64,000 bases of DNA from assembly GCF_003205235.1 (NCBI RefSeq), contig NZ_QJSM01000018.1:1-64000 (forward strand), given 5' to 3'. The position numbers and the translations under genes are program-made. The notes beneath the pieces were generated by a model. The model was not told the origin of the DNA, did not search any database, and was given only the letters and a program-made list of their open reading frames with translations. Of the stretch, positions 16,994 through 25,932 are shown in pieces (position 1 is the first letter of the stretch; every line of letters begins with the position of its first letter). This DNA is from Thermoplasma sp. Kam2015. GTDB lineage: Archaea; Thermoplasmatota; Thermoplasmata; Thermoplasmatales; Thermoplasmataceae.

Positions 16994-18187
16994 ATGTCCA
17001 GGGAAAACGAAGGCGGTATCTCGTTCGTCTCGATGCTCCTGATCATAGCCTCGATAACGTTCGCGGTCAGGGGAAGCAACAACATGTACATGACTGAGAT
17101 ACCGCTGATCGCTCGCTACGTATTCCATTATGGCGAATTCCTAGTCGGTGCGATATCAGCCCTGACCGCAGTGGGAACATTCATAATGAGCGCGCTAATA
17201 AATTCCAGACTAAGATCAAAGGAGAGGCGCAGGGTTTTCATAGTTTCTTCACTTATATATGCGGTGGTATTTCCGCTGTTCTATCTTTCGAATGCGATAA
17301 CAATATGGCCCATAGCATTTTTTGCCGGCTTCTCACTTGGCGCGCTTATGCCAAACATAATAACATCCGCTGGTCTGCTCCCTGACAGAAAGCAGAGGGA
17401 AAGGCTACTATCCATATATACCCTCACACTGAGCGTTTCCCTCGTCGTTGGCCCAGCTCTTGAGGGCTATCTGCTTAAATTCATGCCACTGATGAAGACC
17501 TTCCTCGTTTTCAGCATTTTCCCCATCATCGTATTCGGAATGTCATTTTTCCTGAGGTTCCCCGATGAAAGAAACATGCAGAAGATAGAAACTGGGGACG
17601 TTCTCAGGAACCATGGATTCAGAGCGGCGATCTACAATATAATGACATATAACATCCCCTTTGCCTTCATACTCACATTTGGCGGTATTTACGCTATGTC
17701 AAGGTTCGATGTGACGTACTCAACCGTGACGCTCATGTTTGCCAGCTTCTTCTTCACATCATTCCTGAGCAGGGTTCTTCTTGCCGTAAGGCCTCCAGAG
17801 GACATATGGAAGCTGATGATACTCTCGGTGGTCATAACATCGATAGGTCTCATAGGCATTGTGGAATCTTTGAATATTCTCATGCTGGAAGCTTGCTTTC
17901 TTCTTCTGGGATTCCCCCATGGCTTCACCTTTCCACTGTCTGTTATCTCCATATCCAGATCATTCAGCACAGAATCAAGAAATGCTGCGAACAGTCTGTT
18001 TTTCTCCGTAATGATGGCGGTCGGAGCAGTTATGCCTTTTGTCTCTGGCGGGCTCGTCAGCGCTATAGGACTGAAATATTCATTCGGGATATTGGTGCCG
18101 GTGATAATAGCGCTTCTGTTCATGCTGAGCCATGAAATGTCATGCATAAAAAAAGGTAAATCGAATGAGGGTCTGCTCCCCTCATGA
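16994..18187 (+). CDS. MFS transporter, drug/metabolite exporter-like
   Basis: A protein of about 397 residues with twelve predicted membrane helices. The first helix follows a short polar N-terminus (MSRENEGGISFVSMLLIIAS); the loop between segments 2 and 3 has NSRLRSKERRRVFIVSS in place of the classical GxLxDRxGRR motif. Its last residues form a basic tail (KKGKSNEGLLPS). I choose ATG 16994 over the in-frame TTG at 16979 and GTG at 16985, which would overlap the preceding gene. Location downstream of padR and the 11-mer promoter suggests that it exports, or imports, the compound sensed by PadR. The substrate is unknown. Confidence 0.85.
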   Translation: MSRENEGGISFVSMLLIIASITFAVRGSNNMYMTEIPLIARYVFHYGEFLVGAISALTAVGTFIMSALINSRLRSKERRRVFIVSSLIYAVVFPLFYLSNAITIWPIAFFAGFSLGALMPNIITSAGLLPDRKQRERLLSIYTLTLSVSLVVGPALEGYLLKFMPLMKTFLVFSIFPIIVFGMSFFLRFPDERNMQKIETGDVLRNHGFRAAIYNIMTYNIPFAFILTFGGIYAMSRFDVTYSTVTLMFASFFFTSFLSRVLLAVRPPEDIWKLMILSVVITSIGLIGIVESLNILMLEACFLLLGFPHGFTFPLSVISISRSFSTESRNAANSLFFSVMMAVGAVMPFVSGGLVSAIGLKYSFGILVPVIIALLFMLSHEMSCIKKGKSNEGLLPS

Positions 18188-18190
18188 TTT

Positions 18191-19717
18191 TTACGAGAAT
18201 GATAGTTTTTCAACCTGAGACACAGATTCTGGAGTAGATCTTGTGCCTATGTAGAAGACTCCAAGCGCCACAGCCATGGTCAGTACTATGTCCAGTGGGA
18301 ACGGTATGAGATCAATACCGTAGCTTCCGAGGTAGGATATAACCGGCAGTATTGCGAGTATTATGACTATATAGATACCCTGGGAGAGGTCTTTCAACGG
18401 ATTCTTTCCGGAGAAGACGAACAGCGCCAGGCCAACAAGGGCGATTATGCTCATGTAAAGCGTCGTGGGATACTGAGACCAGTAGACTATCAGAACTGAT
18501 AGGGCAAAGCCGATCGGTGCCAGTATCTTCAGCGCAGGAAGCCTGAATCCCTTTGATGCTACGCCATACTTATCGAAGATGGCCAGCGATACAGGCCCAC
18601 TCATATAGGCGATTATTGTCAGATCCGAATTTACTGAAACGAGGGATTGCCATGAAGGGAACGGCAGAACAAAGAGTATCATGACGATGAGATCGAATAT
18701 GAGAGCATATATAGGCACCTGCCTGGAATTCAGTGCAGATATCCTCTTCGGGAGAAATCCCATCTCGCTTATCCTGTATGAAACCCTTGCAGTCGTTGTC
18801 TGGTAGATGCTGCTGGTTCCAAGCGGTGAAATTATCCCATCGAAGAGGAGCACGGATGCAAGCGCGCCGAGACCCAGCGTGGAGGCCAGCACCAGCATTG
18901 GACCACTGGAATAACCGCTGTTTGCAAGTGCAGACCAGTCACCAGGCTTTATGTTCCCCCACTGAAGTGAACCTATGAATGCGATCTGGACTATCATGTA
19001 TATCGCTGAGGCCACAGCTACTGACAGAATTATGGCCAGTGGTACAGTTTTCTGCGGGTTTTTAGCCTCTCCTGATAGTTCAACAGCCTGCCTGAAGCCG
19101 AGGAACGAAAAGGCGATTCCTGCACCTGGAACCGCTGTGAATATACCCTCAGGCTTTACTGTTCCAACCAGCGTGAAGTTCCTGATCGAGAATATCGTGA
19201 ATATGAAGAAAAAGCTGGTTATGATTGGTATCGCTATCTTCATGTAGGATACTATGTTGTTGAATCTTGACGTGTTTCTGATCCCTGTTGCATTCAGGGC
19301 GAAGAAGAATATCAAAAGCCCCACGGCAAGCAGTATACCCGCAGGTGTAAGGAGACCATCGCTGTTCAGGAGGTTCGGTATCAGGAAGCTCAGGTAGCTG
19401 ATTGCTGCTATAACCTCAAGGGGCGGGGTGGAGGCATAGCCGAGAAACAGCGACCATGCATTCAGTGACCCAGCCACGGTTCCATTTGAGAGGAAAGGGT
19501 ATCCTGCGGCAGCTCCGGCCATTGGCACCCTGCTGCTTAGATCGGCGTATATCAGCGCCAGTATGGCAACTATGCCGGTTCCGACCAACCATGAAAATAT
19601 GGAGTAAGGCCCGGCCATGGATGAGGCATAGAAAGCGGAAAAGAGCCAGCCCGATCCTATCATGCCAGTTACTGAAGCCATCATGAGATCGATTACACCA
19701 AGTTCCTTTTTCATCAT
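18191..19717 (-). CDS. APC-superfamily amino acid permease
   Basis: A 508-residue membrane protein with about twelve helices. The first helix has the APC signature VTGMIGSGWLF (unwound GxG substrate site), helix 6 has FSFLGFRQAVELSGEAKNP, a conserved APC segment, and GLGALASVLLFDG follows. It probably imports an amino acid or amine with protons, which suits an acidophile with a large inward pH gradient. TATA-like GCTTATAAG (minus strand of about 19740-19749) lies about 28 nt before the first of two adjacent ATGs. The gene converges with the MFS transporter, ending 3 bp from its stop. Confidence 0.9.
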   Translation of the reverse strand: MMKKELGVIDLMMASVTGMIGSGWLFSAFYASSMAGPYSIFSWLVGTGIVAILALIYADLSSRVPMAGAAAGYPFLSNGTVAGSLNAWSLFLGYASTPPLEVIAAISYLSFLIPNLLNSDGLLTPAGILLAVGLLIFFFALNATGIRNTSRFNNIVSYMKIAIPIITSFFFIFTIFSIRNFTLVGTVKPEGIFTAVPGAGIAFSFLGFRQAVELSGEAKNPQKTVPLAIILSVAVASAIYMIVQIAFIGSLQWGNIKPGDWSALANSGYSSGPMLVLASTLGLGALASVLLFDGIISPLGTSSIYQTTTARVSYRISEMGFLPKRISALNSRQVPIYALIFDLIVMILFVLPFPSWQSLVSVNSDLTIIAYMSGPVSLAIFDKYGVASKGFRLPALKILAPIGFALSVLIVYWSQYPTTLYMSIIALVGLALFVFSGKNPLKDLSQGIYIVIILAILPVISYLGSYGIDLIPFPLDIVLTMAVALGVFYIGTRSTPESVSQVEKLSFS

Positions 19718-19844
19718 TGATCTATCCGATTTTTCATCTACTTATAAGCTTGGCGTCCTTCTCTGGATTTTATGGACGTATTTGTCCTATTTTGGATATT
19801 AATATCCAGAAATAAACTTATGTATCAAAATGGGATGGCATAAG

Positions 19845-20489
19845 ATGAGCATATCAGAGGAAGTGAGGGCATATATCGAAAGGAATCCCCATATCATGCG
19901 TGCCCTGAATGAAGATGTGATCAACTACTCTGCACTTGCCAGAAAGATAATGGAGGAAACCGGCCTTGAGAATTTTCAGGCCATAATCGCTGCGCTGAAG
20001 AGATACAGGGCTCCGGCCTCCGAGATAGATCACTCAGCCATACTCTCTAGATCAAGCGTGGAGATGTACACGAACATATCCGTGGTGATACTGAAGCCGA
20101 AGAATGAAAACGTGAAGATGGTTCTCAACAACGCGGAACGTTCTATGCTCAATTACAGCAGATTCAGGATAATTCAGGGGGTACAGGGCGCAGTGGTGGT
20201 CATCAACGATAACGATCTGGATAGAATAATGCGTGGAATTCCGAAGAGTGAGATCATAAGCGTGGACAGGAAGCTTGCTGAAATAGTGATAACTAGCCCA
20301 CAGACGATAACGTATACCCGCGGTTACGTGGCTCATCTCTCATCGCTCCTTGCCTATCATGGGATAAATGTCGTTCAGCTGGTCTCCTTCTACACCGATG
20401 TGACATTCATACTTGAATCCAAGGATCTGACGGCGAGTTTCAGCATAATATCAGACATCATTGAGAGATCAGCACAGCGGAAGACCTGA
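19845..20489 (+). CDS. ACT-domain regulator of amino acid metabolism (COG2150-like)
   Basis: A 214-residue protein. Residues 1-60 are a predicted helical DNA-binding-like region (EVRAYIERNPHIMRALNEDV, YSALARKIMEETGL) and the C-terminal half carries ACT-type strands, including YVAHLSSLLAYHGINVVQLV and DVTFILESKDL, which match the ligand-binding interface of ACT domains. Homologues are described as predicted amino-acid-responsive regulators. The ATG at 19845 is favoured over one at 19830 because TATA-like ATAAACTT is about 30 nt upstream. The adjacent divergent APC permease is a natural target. Ligand and target genes are not known. Confidence 0.82.
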   Translation: MSISEEVRAYIERNPHIMRALNEDVINYSALARKIMEETGLENFQAIIAALKRYRAPASEIDHSAILSRSSVEMYTNISVVILKPKNENVKMVLNNAERSMLNYSRFRIIQGVQGAVVVINDNDLDRIMRGIPKSEIISVDRKLAEIVITSPQTITYTRGYVAHLSSLLAYHGINVVQLVSFYTDVTFILESKDLTASFSIISDIIERSAQRKT

Positions 20490-20565
20490 GGATAAAAAGG
20501 ACAACGAGCTGAATTTTAGAGATGCGAGCGACCTGTCATGGATCGATGAGTTCCTTAGACAATAA
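20461..20565 (+). CDS. Possible 34-codon overlapping reading frame
   Basis: A frame entered by a TTG at 20461 runs in a different register through the end of the ACT-protein gene and beyond, encoding a highly charged peptide containing RPEDKKDNELNFRDASDL and ending WIDEFLRQ. The composition past the ACT stop looks like genuine protein. It is either a small coupled gene or a C-terminal extension reached by frameshift or exposed by an ancestral indel. No independent initiation signal is evident. Confidence 0.25.
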   Translation: MRDQHSGRPEDKKDNELNFRDASDLSWIDEFLRQ

Positions 20566-20646
20566 TCGCCACAAAACATCATCGAGGGATTTATTTATAT
20601 GCCTATAATAACACCTAATCAAATCTTTATTAAATTAATTATTTTC

Positions 20647-20695
20647 TACCAATATTCGCAAAACTTTTATTAATTATATTAAGTTATACCAATAT
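20647..20695 (+). promoter_or_regulatory. Promoter of the thiolase-DUF35 operon with repeated TACCAATAT
   Basis: The AT-rich core TTATTAATTATATT (about 20667-20680) is flanked by two direct copies of TACCAATAT, at 20647-20655 and 20687-20695. The second copy contains the first two bases of the start codon. The 40-nt spacing is close to four helical turns. The arrangement resembles an operator pair around a core promoter, and a third copy occurs at positions 10-18 of the window. Confidence 0.4.
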
Positions 20696-21956
20696 GAAGG
20701 AAAAGCCCAGAAATGTGTATATGGTTGCCGGAGGCGTGACAAAATTCGCCAAGGCATCACCTGAAATGGATTTTCGGCTGCGAGTGAAGAAAGCCTTCGA
20801 TTATGCAATGAATGATGCTGGACTGACTCTGGCCGATATAGACGGATCTGTTGCATCCTATTTTTCGGATCATTTCCAGAGGCAGCTGATGTCCGGGATA
20901 ATGGTGCAGGACTATCTTGGGCTTGTACCGAAGCCGAGCAAGAGAATCGAAGGTGGCGGAGCGACAGGTGGGCTTGCATTCCAGGCTGGCTATGAAGAGA
21001 TAGCCTCTGGGCGCATGGATACGGTTGCGGTCTACGGATTTGAAACCATGTCGCATGTCAATACCTGGAAGGGCAATGAGTTCATAGCTCTGGCCAGCGA
21101 TACTAATTTCGACTACCCCATAGGCGGCTTCTATACGGGCTATTATGCGATGATGGCCGTTCGCCACATGTATGAGTTCGGAACAACCGTTGAACAGATG
21201 GCCAAGGTTTCGGTCAAGAATCACGGAAACGCCCTTCACAATCCCTATGCTCAGAGCCCCATGAAGCTTACGGTGGAGGACGTCAGAAATGCACCAATGG
21301 TATCGTATCCGCTTACCAGACTTGACGTCTGCGCCATGTCTGATGGTGCGGCAGTGGCGATACTTGCATCGGAAGATAAGGCATTCGAGATAACCGATCA
21401 TCCCGTTCTGATAAAGGGCATTGGCACCGGTACAGATTCCATGAGGCTGGCCGACAGGCCTTTTGGCGAGGTGCCACTTTTACCAAACGAGAAACCTTCT
21501 GATTACAAGGGTCTGAAATATCCCGGCGTGCACTCCTTCAGGGCAGGGCGCATGGCGGCGAAGGAAGCATATGAGATGGCAGGCATAACCGATCCGATCA
21601 ATGAGATCGATCTGATAGAGCTCCATGACGCCTACACATCGTCAGAGATACAGACGTATGAAGATCTTGGACTCTGCAAGTACGGCGAGGGCGGCCAGTT
21701 CATAGACGAGGGAAAGCCGGAGCTCCATGGCAAGATACCCGTCAATCCATCCGGAGGGCTTCTGGCTGCTGGCCATCCTGTTGGAGCTACGGGAATAATG
21801 CAGGCAGTGTTCATGTTCTGGCAGCTCCAGCACACCGTGAAGAAACACTTCCATGACGATTATTTGCAGGTTCCAAATGCGAAGAGAGGGTTAATTCACA
21901 GCCATGCTGGAACGGGTACTTATGTTACTGTAACTATAATGGAGGCGGCAAAATGA
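20694..21956 (+). CDS. Thiolase-fold protein (SCP-x/Ltp type) lacking the nucleophilic cysteine
   Basis: A 420-residue thiolase-superfamily protein usually annotated as acetyl-CoA acetyltransferase. The oxyanion-hole histidines are present: H311 in IELHDAYTSSE and H361 in GLLAAGHPVGATG. However, the nucleophile block that normally reads E-x-x-C-A-S-G-G is E86-G-G-G-A-T-G-G93, so residue 89 is glycine, and the second cysteine block near the C-terminus reads HSHAGTGTY. The only cysteines are about 213 and 328. Classical thiolysis or Claisen condensation through a cysteine thioester is therefore unlikely. Ltp2-type aldolases share this loss and work with a DUF35 partner, and exactly such a partner follows with a 4-bp overlap. 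Confidence 0.85.
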   Translation: MKEKPRNVYMVAGGVTKFAKASPEMDFRLRVKKAFDYAMNDAGLTLADIDGSVASYFSDHFQRQLMSGIMVQDYLGLVPKPSKRIEGGGATGGLAFQAGYEEIASGRMDTVAVYGFETMSHVNTWKGNEFIALASDTNFDYPIGGFYTGYYAMMAVRHMYEFGTTVEQMAKVSVKNHGNALHNPYAQSPMKLTVEDVRNAPMVSYPLTRLDVCAMSDGAAVAILASEDKAFEITDHPVLIKGIGTGTDSMRLADRPFGEVPLLPNEKPSDYKGLKYPGVHSFRAGRMAAKEAYEMAGITDPINEIDLIELHDAYTSSEIQTYEDLGLCKYGEGGQFIDEGKPELHGKIPVNPSGGLLAAGHPVGATGIMQAVFMFWQLQHTVKKHFHDDYLQVPNAKRGLIHSHAGTGTYVTVTIMEAAK

Positions 21957-22447
21957 CACTTGATCCAAATGCAAAACTGCCAGAAACCGAAGAGGGAACG
22001 GTGGTATACAACACCGATCCGCTCATAGTGAGATCGCATTATGAGATAGATTACATACACAGCTATGCGCAGGACAGCGAATTCTTCAGAGCACTGGGAA
22101 GAAAGAAGTTGATGGGAAGCAAATGCAAAAAATGCGGTTATGTCTATGCCACACCCAGATCGCATTGCATGATGTGCGGTGCGGAGACCGAATGGTATGA
22201 ACTCCCGCTTAAGGGACGTGTACATACATTCACGACCTGCTATTTCAGTGGAGAGGAGTTTCTGAACGAAACGCCATTCAACCTCGTAATGGTCGAGTTC
22301 GACGGTGTCAATTCGCTCTTCATGAGCAGGCTGATCGGAGCTGAGACAAAGGACATATACATAGGGATGCCCGTCAGAGCAAAATTTAGAAGGAACTTAA
22401 AGATGAACGTAACGGACGTTTACTTCGTACCGGACGTTGAAAGATAA
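21953..22447 (+). CDS. DUF35 OB-fold zinc-ribbon protein, thiolase partner
   Basis: A 164-residue protein with a rubredoxin-like zinc ribbon followed by an OB fold. The ribbon cysteines are CKKC and CMMC, ten residues apart, around position 60; the OB part begins at LKGRVHTFTTCYF. DUF35 proteins form stable complexes with thiolase-like enzymes: in archaeal mevalonate synthesis they bridge thiolase and HMG-CoA synthase, in steroid degradation they bind Ltp2 aldolase. Here the ATG overlaps the stop of the thiolase-fold gene, so a 1:1 complex is probable. No HMG-CoA synthase gene is next to it in this window. Confidence 0.9.
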   Translation: MTLDPNAKLPETEEGTVVYNTDPLIVRSHYEIDYIHSYAQDSEFFRALGRKKLMGSKCKKCGYVYATPRSHCMMCGAETEWYELPLKGRVHTFTTCYFSGEEFLNETPFNLVMVEFDGVNSLFMSRLIGAETKDIYIGMPVRAKFRRNLKMNVTDVYFVPDVER

Positions 22448-22911
22448 TGAGGCATGGGGAGGCAGCGGTAGGCTTGATCATCGACAGGAGCGATCTCATC
22501 CTGATAAAGAGGAAGATCAGGTCAGATGATCCATGGTCCGGAGATGTTGCCTTCCCCGGTGGGTTTTTGAAGGAAAATGAGAGTCCGGCACAGTGCGTTC
22601 TCAGGGAGATAAGGGAAGAGGTATCGCTATATCTCACGGAGAGGGATATACTCGCAGAGATGCCACTCCACTATCCCATGTCGAGGCAACTGCCTGTGCA
22701 TCCATTCATAATAAGGGGATATTCGCTCGAAGATGCAAGGCCAGGGGAGGAGGTCGACGAAGTTAGGGTTGTCAACGTATCCGAGCTCATAAAAGATTAT
22801 GACCAGAACAAAGGTAACATATACAGATATCAGGACTGGATCATTTGGGGGCTGACTTACAGGATTCTCACAACGTACATCGAACGCTACTATGGGAATT
22901 TTGACTTCTGA
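22447..22911 (+). CDS. Nudix hydrolase, CoA-diphosphatase-like
   Basis: A 154-residue Nudix enzyme. The catalytic box runs from the GG of FPGGFLKENESP to LREIREEV: G-x5-E-x7-REIREE is intact, while the usual terminal glycine is serine. The lead-in SGDVAFPGG resembles NUDT7/CoA-pyrophosphatase enzymes, which would fit the neighbouring CoA-related pair, but substrate assignment from this motif alone is weak; ADP-ribose or mutagenic nucleotides are alternatives. Its ATG shares one base with the stop of the DUF35 gene (TAATG), making it a third member of the operon. Confidence 0.85.
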   Translation: MRHGEAAVGLIIDRSDLILIKRKIRSDDPWSGDVAFPGGFLKENESPAQCVLREIREEVSLYLTERDILAEMPLHYPMSRQLPVHPFIIRGYSLEDARPGEEVDEVRVVNVSELIKDYDQNKGNIYRYQDWIIWGLTYRILTTYIERYYGNFDF

Positions 22912-22964
22912 TCATTTTTTCAGGGAAAACGACATTTAAAATATGGAGATATATTTAACAGAAT

Positions 22965-23330
22965 ATGGAACGATCCATCAGAGACTATCAGTTCATCATC
23001 TATGCTGTTGTATTTGTGGCAAGCTTCACCGTACTCATAATAGCTTCAAACCAGCTACTGTTCCACAATGCATTTCTAGATGCTGCAGCCTTTGATGTTG
23101 GTGACTGGGTATACTGGATATTTGCCCTGAGCTTCATCTTTACAATTACGATGGCCTATCTTATGGTGAAGAATCTCAGCGATAGGGCTAAGTTCGAATC
23201 CATGATCAACAGCCCAAGCAAGAGCATCTTTGTGAGGAATATGAACGATCTAGAGATGCTCGCCGCTAGACTGGGAAAAAGCTACAAGATACAGTTGGAT
23301 CAGGCAAAGGAAAAATGGAAGGTCAAGTGA
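22965..23330 (+). CDS. Two-segment membrane protein with C-terminal soluble domain
   Basis: A 121-residue protein. Segments [19 protein letters not shown] and [19 protein letters not shown] are two membrane helices; the rest (about 50 residues, ending [10 protein letters not shown]) is soluble, probably cytoplasmic by the positive-inside rule. I recognise no function; comparable small proteins are confined to Thermoplasmatales. TATA-like ATTTAAAATAT precedes the ATG at about the leaderless distance. Its last 8 bases overlap the 3-prime end of spermidine synthase on the other strand. Confidence 0.7.
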   Translation: MERSIRDYQFIIYAVVFVASFTVLIIASNQLLFHNAFLDAAAFDVGDWVYWIFALSFIFTITMAYLMVKNLSDRAKFESMINSPSKSIFVRNMNDLEMLAARLGKSYKIQLDQAKEKWKVK

Positions 23331-24144
23331 TCAGATCCTTCACAAACTGTGGCAGTTTGAACGATCCGTCCATTACCTCAGCATTGAAGTATTTTCCTGA
23401 GATGCTGACCGGCCTCGGCTTCATTGTCCAAGGCGATGCGACAGTGAACGACCAGAAACCGCTCGGATAAGTCGGTATGAATCCAGTATAGACGCGCACA
23501 TCATTGAAAACCTCTTTCATGCCGGAATAGGCAAGTTTTATTGCCTTTGGCTGGTAAAATGGAGAGCCGGACTGCGATACCAGGACTGCCCCCTGGTTCA
23601 TGATCCTCTTTGTGTCTGCATAGAACTCCTTTGAGAACAGGCCTTCGGCTGGTCCTTCTGGATCGGTTGAATCGATTATTATTAGATCGAACTTTTCTTC
23701 CGTATTCTTAACGTATTTTATACCATCCTGTATTAGCAGCTTGACGTGGCTATCACTGAAGGCAGAGGATAGATTTGGAAAGAATCTTTTCGACACCTCG
23801 ACCACTTGATCGTCTATTTCAACATTTACTATGTGCTTCAGGCCGAGATCGAGAAGGCGCCTCGCTGCTCCACCATCACCGCCTCCGATGATGAGGGCGC
23901 TCTCTGGAGGTTTCTGGGTGAGGTGATACGGCACCATCGTTATGAGTTCATGGTAGATGTATTCATCCCTCTCGGTAAGCTGTACGGTACCGTCTATGGC
24001 TAGGAGCTTACCGAAATCATAGGTGTCGAACAGATCGATCCTCTGATAATCGGTCTTTATGGACAGGAGCTGATCGCTTACCCTGAATGAGAGCTGCAGA
24101 TTGTCTGAATATCTTTCTGAAAACCAATTTTCTATTAACTTCAT
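23323..24144 (-). CDS. speE: Spermidine synthase / polyamine aminopropyltransferase
   Basis: A 273-residue enzyme transferring aminopropyl from decarboxylated S-adenosylmethionine to a polyamine, releasing methylthioadenosine. The dcSAM site is [16 protein letters not shown], followed by [16 protein letters not shown], and the catalytic aspartate region [12 protein letters not shown] is intact; [12 protein letters not shown] is the usual N-terminal substrate block. It is divergent from deoxyhypusine synthase, which consumes its spermidine product, and MTA is handled by the phosphorylase at 0.75 kb. Archaeal members can be specific for agmatine or make longer polyamines, so the acceptor is not certain. 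Confidence 0.93.
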   Translation of the reverse strand: MKLIENWFSERYSDNLQLSFRVSDQLLSIKTDYQRIDLFDTYDFGKLLAIDGTVQLTERDEYIYHELITMVPYHLTQKPPESALIIGGGDGGAARRLLDLGLKHIVNVEIDDQVVEVSKRFFPNLSSAFSDSHVKLLIQDGIKYVKNTEEKFDLIIIDSTDPEGPAEGLFSKEFYADTKRIMNQGAVLVSQSGSPFYQPKAIKLAYSGMKEVFNDVRVYTGFIPTYPSGFWSFTVASPWTMKPRPVSISGKYFNAEVMDGSFKLPQFVKDLIT

Positions 24145-24248
24145 CCCGCTTTTATTGTTTGTGCGTATTTAGATTTTAGCCGATTGAAAATTCTTTACCG
24201 TGAATCTGTCAATGCAGAAAGCTAAAATCAGCGATACAATATACTTTC

Positions 24249-25181
24249 ATGGATAGAAAGCAGCTTTTGACTAGACCGGTCAGAGATCTCTCAATAAGTG
24301 CAGAAACAAAACTTGGCGACCTCATGTCTCAGTTCTCAAGCGTTGGTGGATTCACTGCGGCGAAGATATATGAGGCATACACCATAATAAGGGATATGCT
24401 GCAGGAGGAGAACACAACGTTTCTTTCATTTCCGGCCGATATAATATCCACTGGATTGCGCGGAGTCATAAATGAAATTGTGAAGAGAAAGCTCGTGGAT
24501 GTGATAATAACAACATCTGGAACGCTTGATCACGACATAGCCAGAACTTACAGGGATTACTACTGTGGATCCTTCAGCTACAGCGATGTTGAGCTGAGGG
24601 ACATAGGCATAAACAGACTCGGCAATGTACTGGTTCCCGACGAATCCTACGGAGAGATCATCGAGGAGAAGGTCATGGAATCGCTGGAGAAATTGTACGG
24701 AAAAAAGAAGGAATGGGCAACCGTTGATCTCATAAGGGAGGTTGGTCTTGATATAAACGACGATCGCTCAATACTCTACAACGCGGCCAGAAACAACATA
24801 CCTGTGTTCGTGCCTGGAATAACTGACGGCTCCTTTGGATCACAGCTCTGGAGCTTCTATGAGCAGCACCATGACTTCAAGATAAACCTTCTTGAGGACG
24901 AGCACAGGCTGTCGGATATAATATTCGATGCAAAGAAGACGGGCGCAATAATGATAGGCGGAGGAATATCGAAGCATCATACCATCTGGTGGAATCAGTT
25001 CCGCGATGGATTGGATTACGCAGTTTATGTGACTACCGCCCAGGAATACGATGGATCGCTTTCTGGTGCGAAGCTTGAGGAGGCAATTTCGTGGAAGAAA
25101 GTGAGGCCTGATGCGAGGTATGTGAACGTGTATGGTGATGCAACGGTCATAATGCCTTTGCTTATGGCACCATTCCTCTGA
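24249..25181 (+). CDS. dys: Deoxyhypusine synthase
   Basis: A 310-residue NAD-dependent enzyme that transfers the aminobutyl group of spermidine to a lysine of translation factor aIF5A. The active-site lysine is K242 in IGGGISKHHTIWW; ITTSGTLDHDI, the NAD-binding VFVPGITDGSFGSQLW and the C-terminal SGAKLEEAISWKK block are typical. The gene is divergently arranged with speE, which provides spermidine. Length is slightly below that of the eukaryotic enzyme, as expected for archaea. Start ATG 24249 fits the family N-terminus. Confidence 0.94.
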   Translation: MDRKQLLTRPVRDLSISAETKLGDLMSQFSSVGGFTAAKIYEAYTIIRDMLQEENTTFLSFPADIISTGLRGVINEIVKRKLVDVIITTSGTLDHDIARTYRDYYCGSFSYSDVELRDIGINRLGNVLVPDESYGEIIEEKVMESLEKLYGKKKEWATVDLIREVGLDINDDRSILYNAARNNIPVFVPGITDGSFGSQLWSFYEQHHDFKINLLEDEHRLSDIIFDAKKTGAIMIGGGISKHHTIWWNQFRDGLDYAVYVTTAQEYDGSLSGAKLEEAISWKKVRPDARYVNVYGDATVIMPLLMAPFL

Positions 25182-25266
25182 TCATTTTGATCTTTAATAT
25201 TATGCTTTTTTGAATCAGTCAGGAAGGATATCATAACCTTTATTAATTAATAACATATCTTACTAT

Positions 25267-25722
25267 ATGGAACTTTTAAATATTGGTGAAATGGCTCCGG
25301 ATTTTGAGACGATCGATCAGAATGGAAACACTGTGAAGCTAAGTTCTTACAGAGGAAAGCCTGTTGTTCTGTACTTTTATCCTAAGGATAATACTCCAGG
25401 ATGTACAACAGAGGCCTGCAATTTCAGGGATAATTTCAATTCGTTCAGAGAGGCCGGCGTTGAGGTTATAGGGGTGAGTGTTGACTCGCCAGAGTCGCAC
25501 AAGAGGTTTGCTGAAAAATACAATCTGAACTTCACACTGGCTTCAGATAAATCGAAGGATATCGTTAAGAAATACGGCGTGCTTGGACTGGCCACGGCAA
25601 AACGTGTGACATATATAATAGATCCATATGGAAAGATAGCGTATGTTTATCCTAAGGTGACGCCGAAAGATCATGCGCTTGAGGTCATGAACAAGCTTAA
25701 GGAATTGAATCTTGTTAAATAA
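25267..25722 (+). CDS. bcp: Peroxiredoxin, Bcp/PrxQ type
   Basis: A 151-residue thiol peroxidase detoxifying hydrogen peroxide and organic peroxides in the cytosol. PKDNTPGCTTEAC gives the peroxidatic cysteine C46 and, five residues on, the resolving C51 typical of atypical two-cysteine PrxQ enzymes. The family frame GEMAPDFETID, KPVVLYFYPKD, GVSVDSPESHKRFAEKY and FTLASD is complete. A TATA-like CTTTATTAATTAA at about 25238 stands close to 25-28 nt before the ATG. Confidence 0.94.
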   Translation: MELLNIGEMAPDFETIDQNGNTVKLSSYRGKPVVLYFYPKDNTPGCTTEACNFRDNFNSFREAGVEVIGVSVDSPESHKRFAEKYNLNFTLASDKSKDIVKKYGVLGLATAKRVTYIIDPYGKIAYVYPKVTPKDHALEVMNKLKELNLVK

Positions 25723-25932
25723 CGGATTGGCATGATCTGGAAATACATGTTAAATATCATCAGAATAGCATTTCATCAATGGAAATATACCTATATTTCA
25801 TCGCCGGAGATCACAATTGTACATTGATAGTTCAACGATCTGATAAAATAGCTGTTAACCTTGAATTTTCATAATGGTATACTGTGATGGTCTATCTGCA
25901 TATAAAATAAAAAATAGAATCTATTTTTAAAT

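Noticed and set aside
17689-18213. 174-codon frame opposite the MFS transporter at 17-18 kb
   Set aside because: Shadow of a membrane protein gene; it would also overlap the end of the APC permease gene.
20757-21401. 214-codon frame opposite the thiolase-fold gene
   Set aside because: Antisense to a well-conserved protein; histidine- and cysteine-rich composition and no start signals.
25779-25874. 31-codon frame MEIYLYFIAGDHN after the peroxiredoxin gene
   Set aside because: No TATA or Shine-Dalgarno support, no recognisable conservation signal, and length is within chance for this AT-rich DNA.
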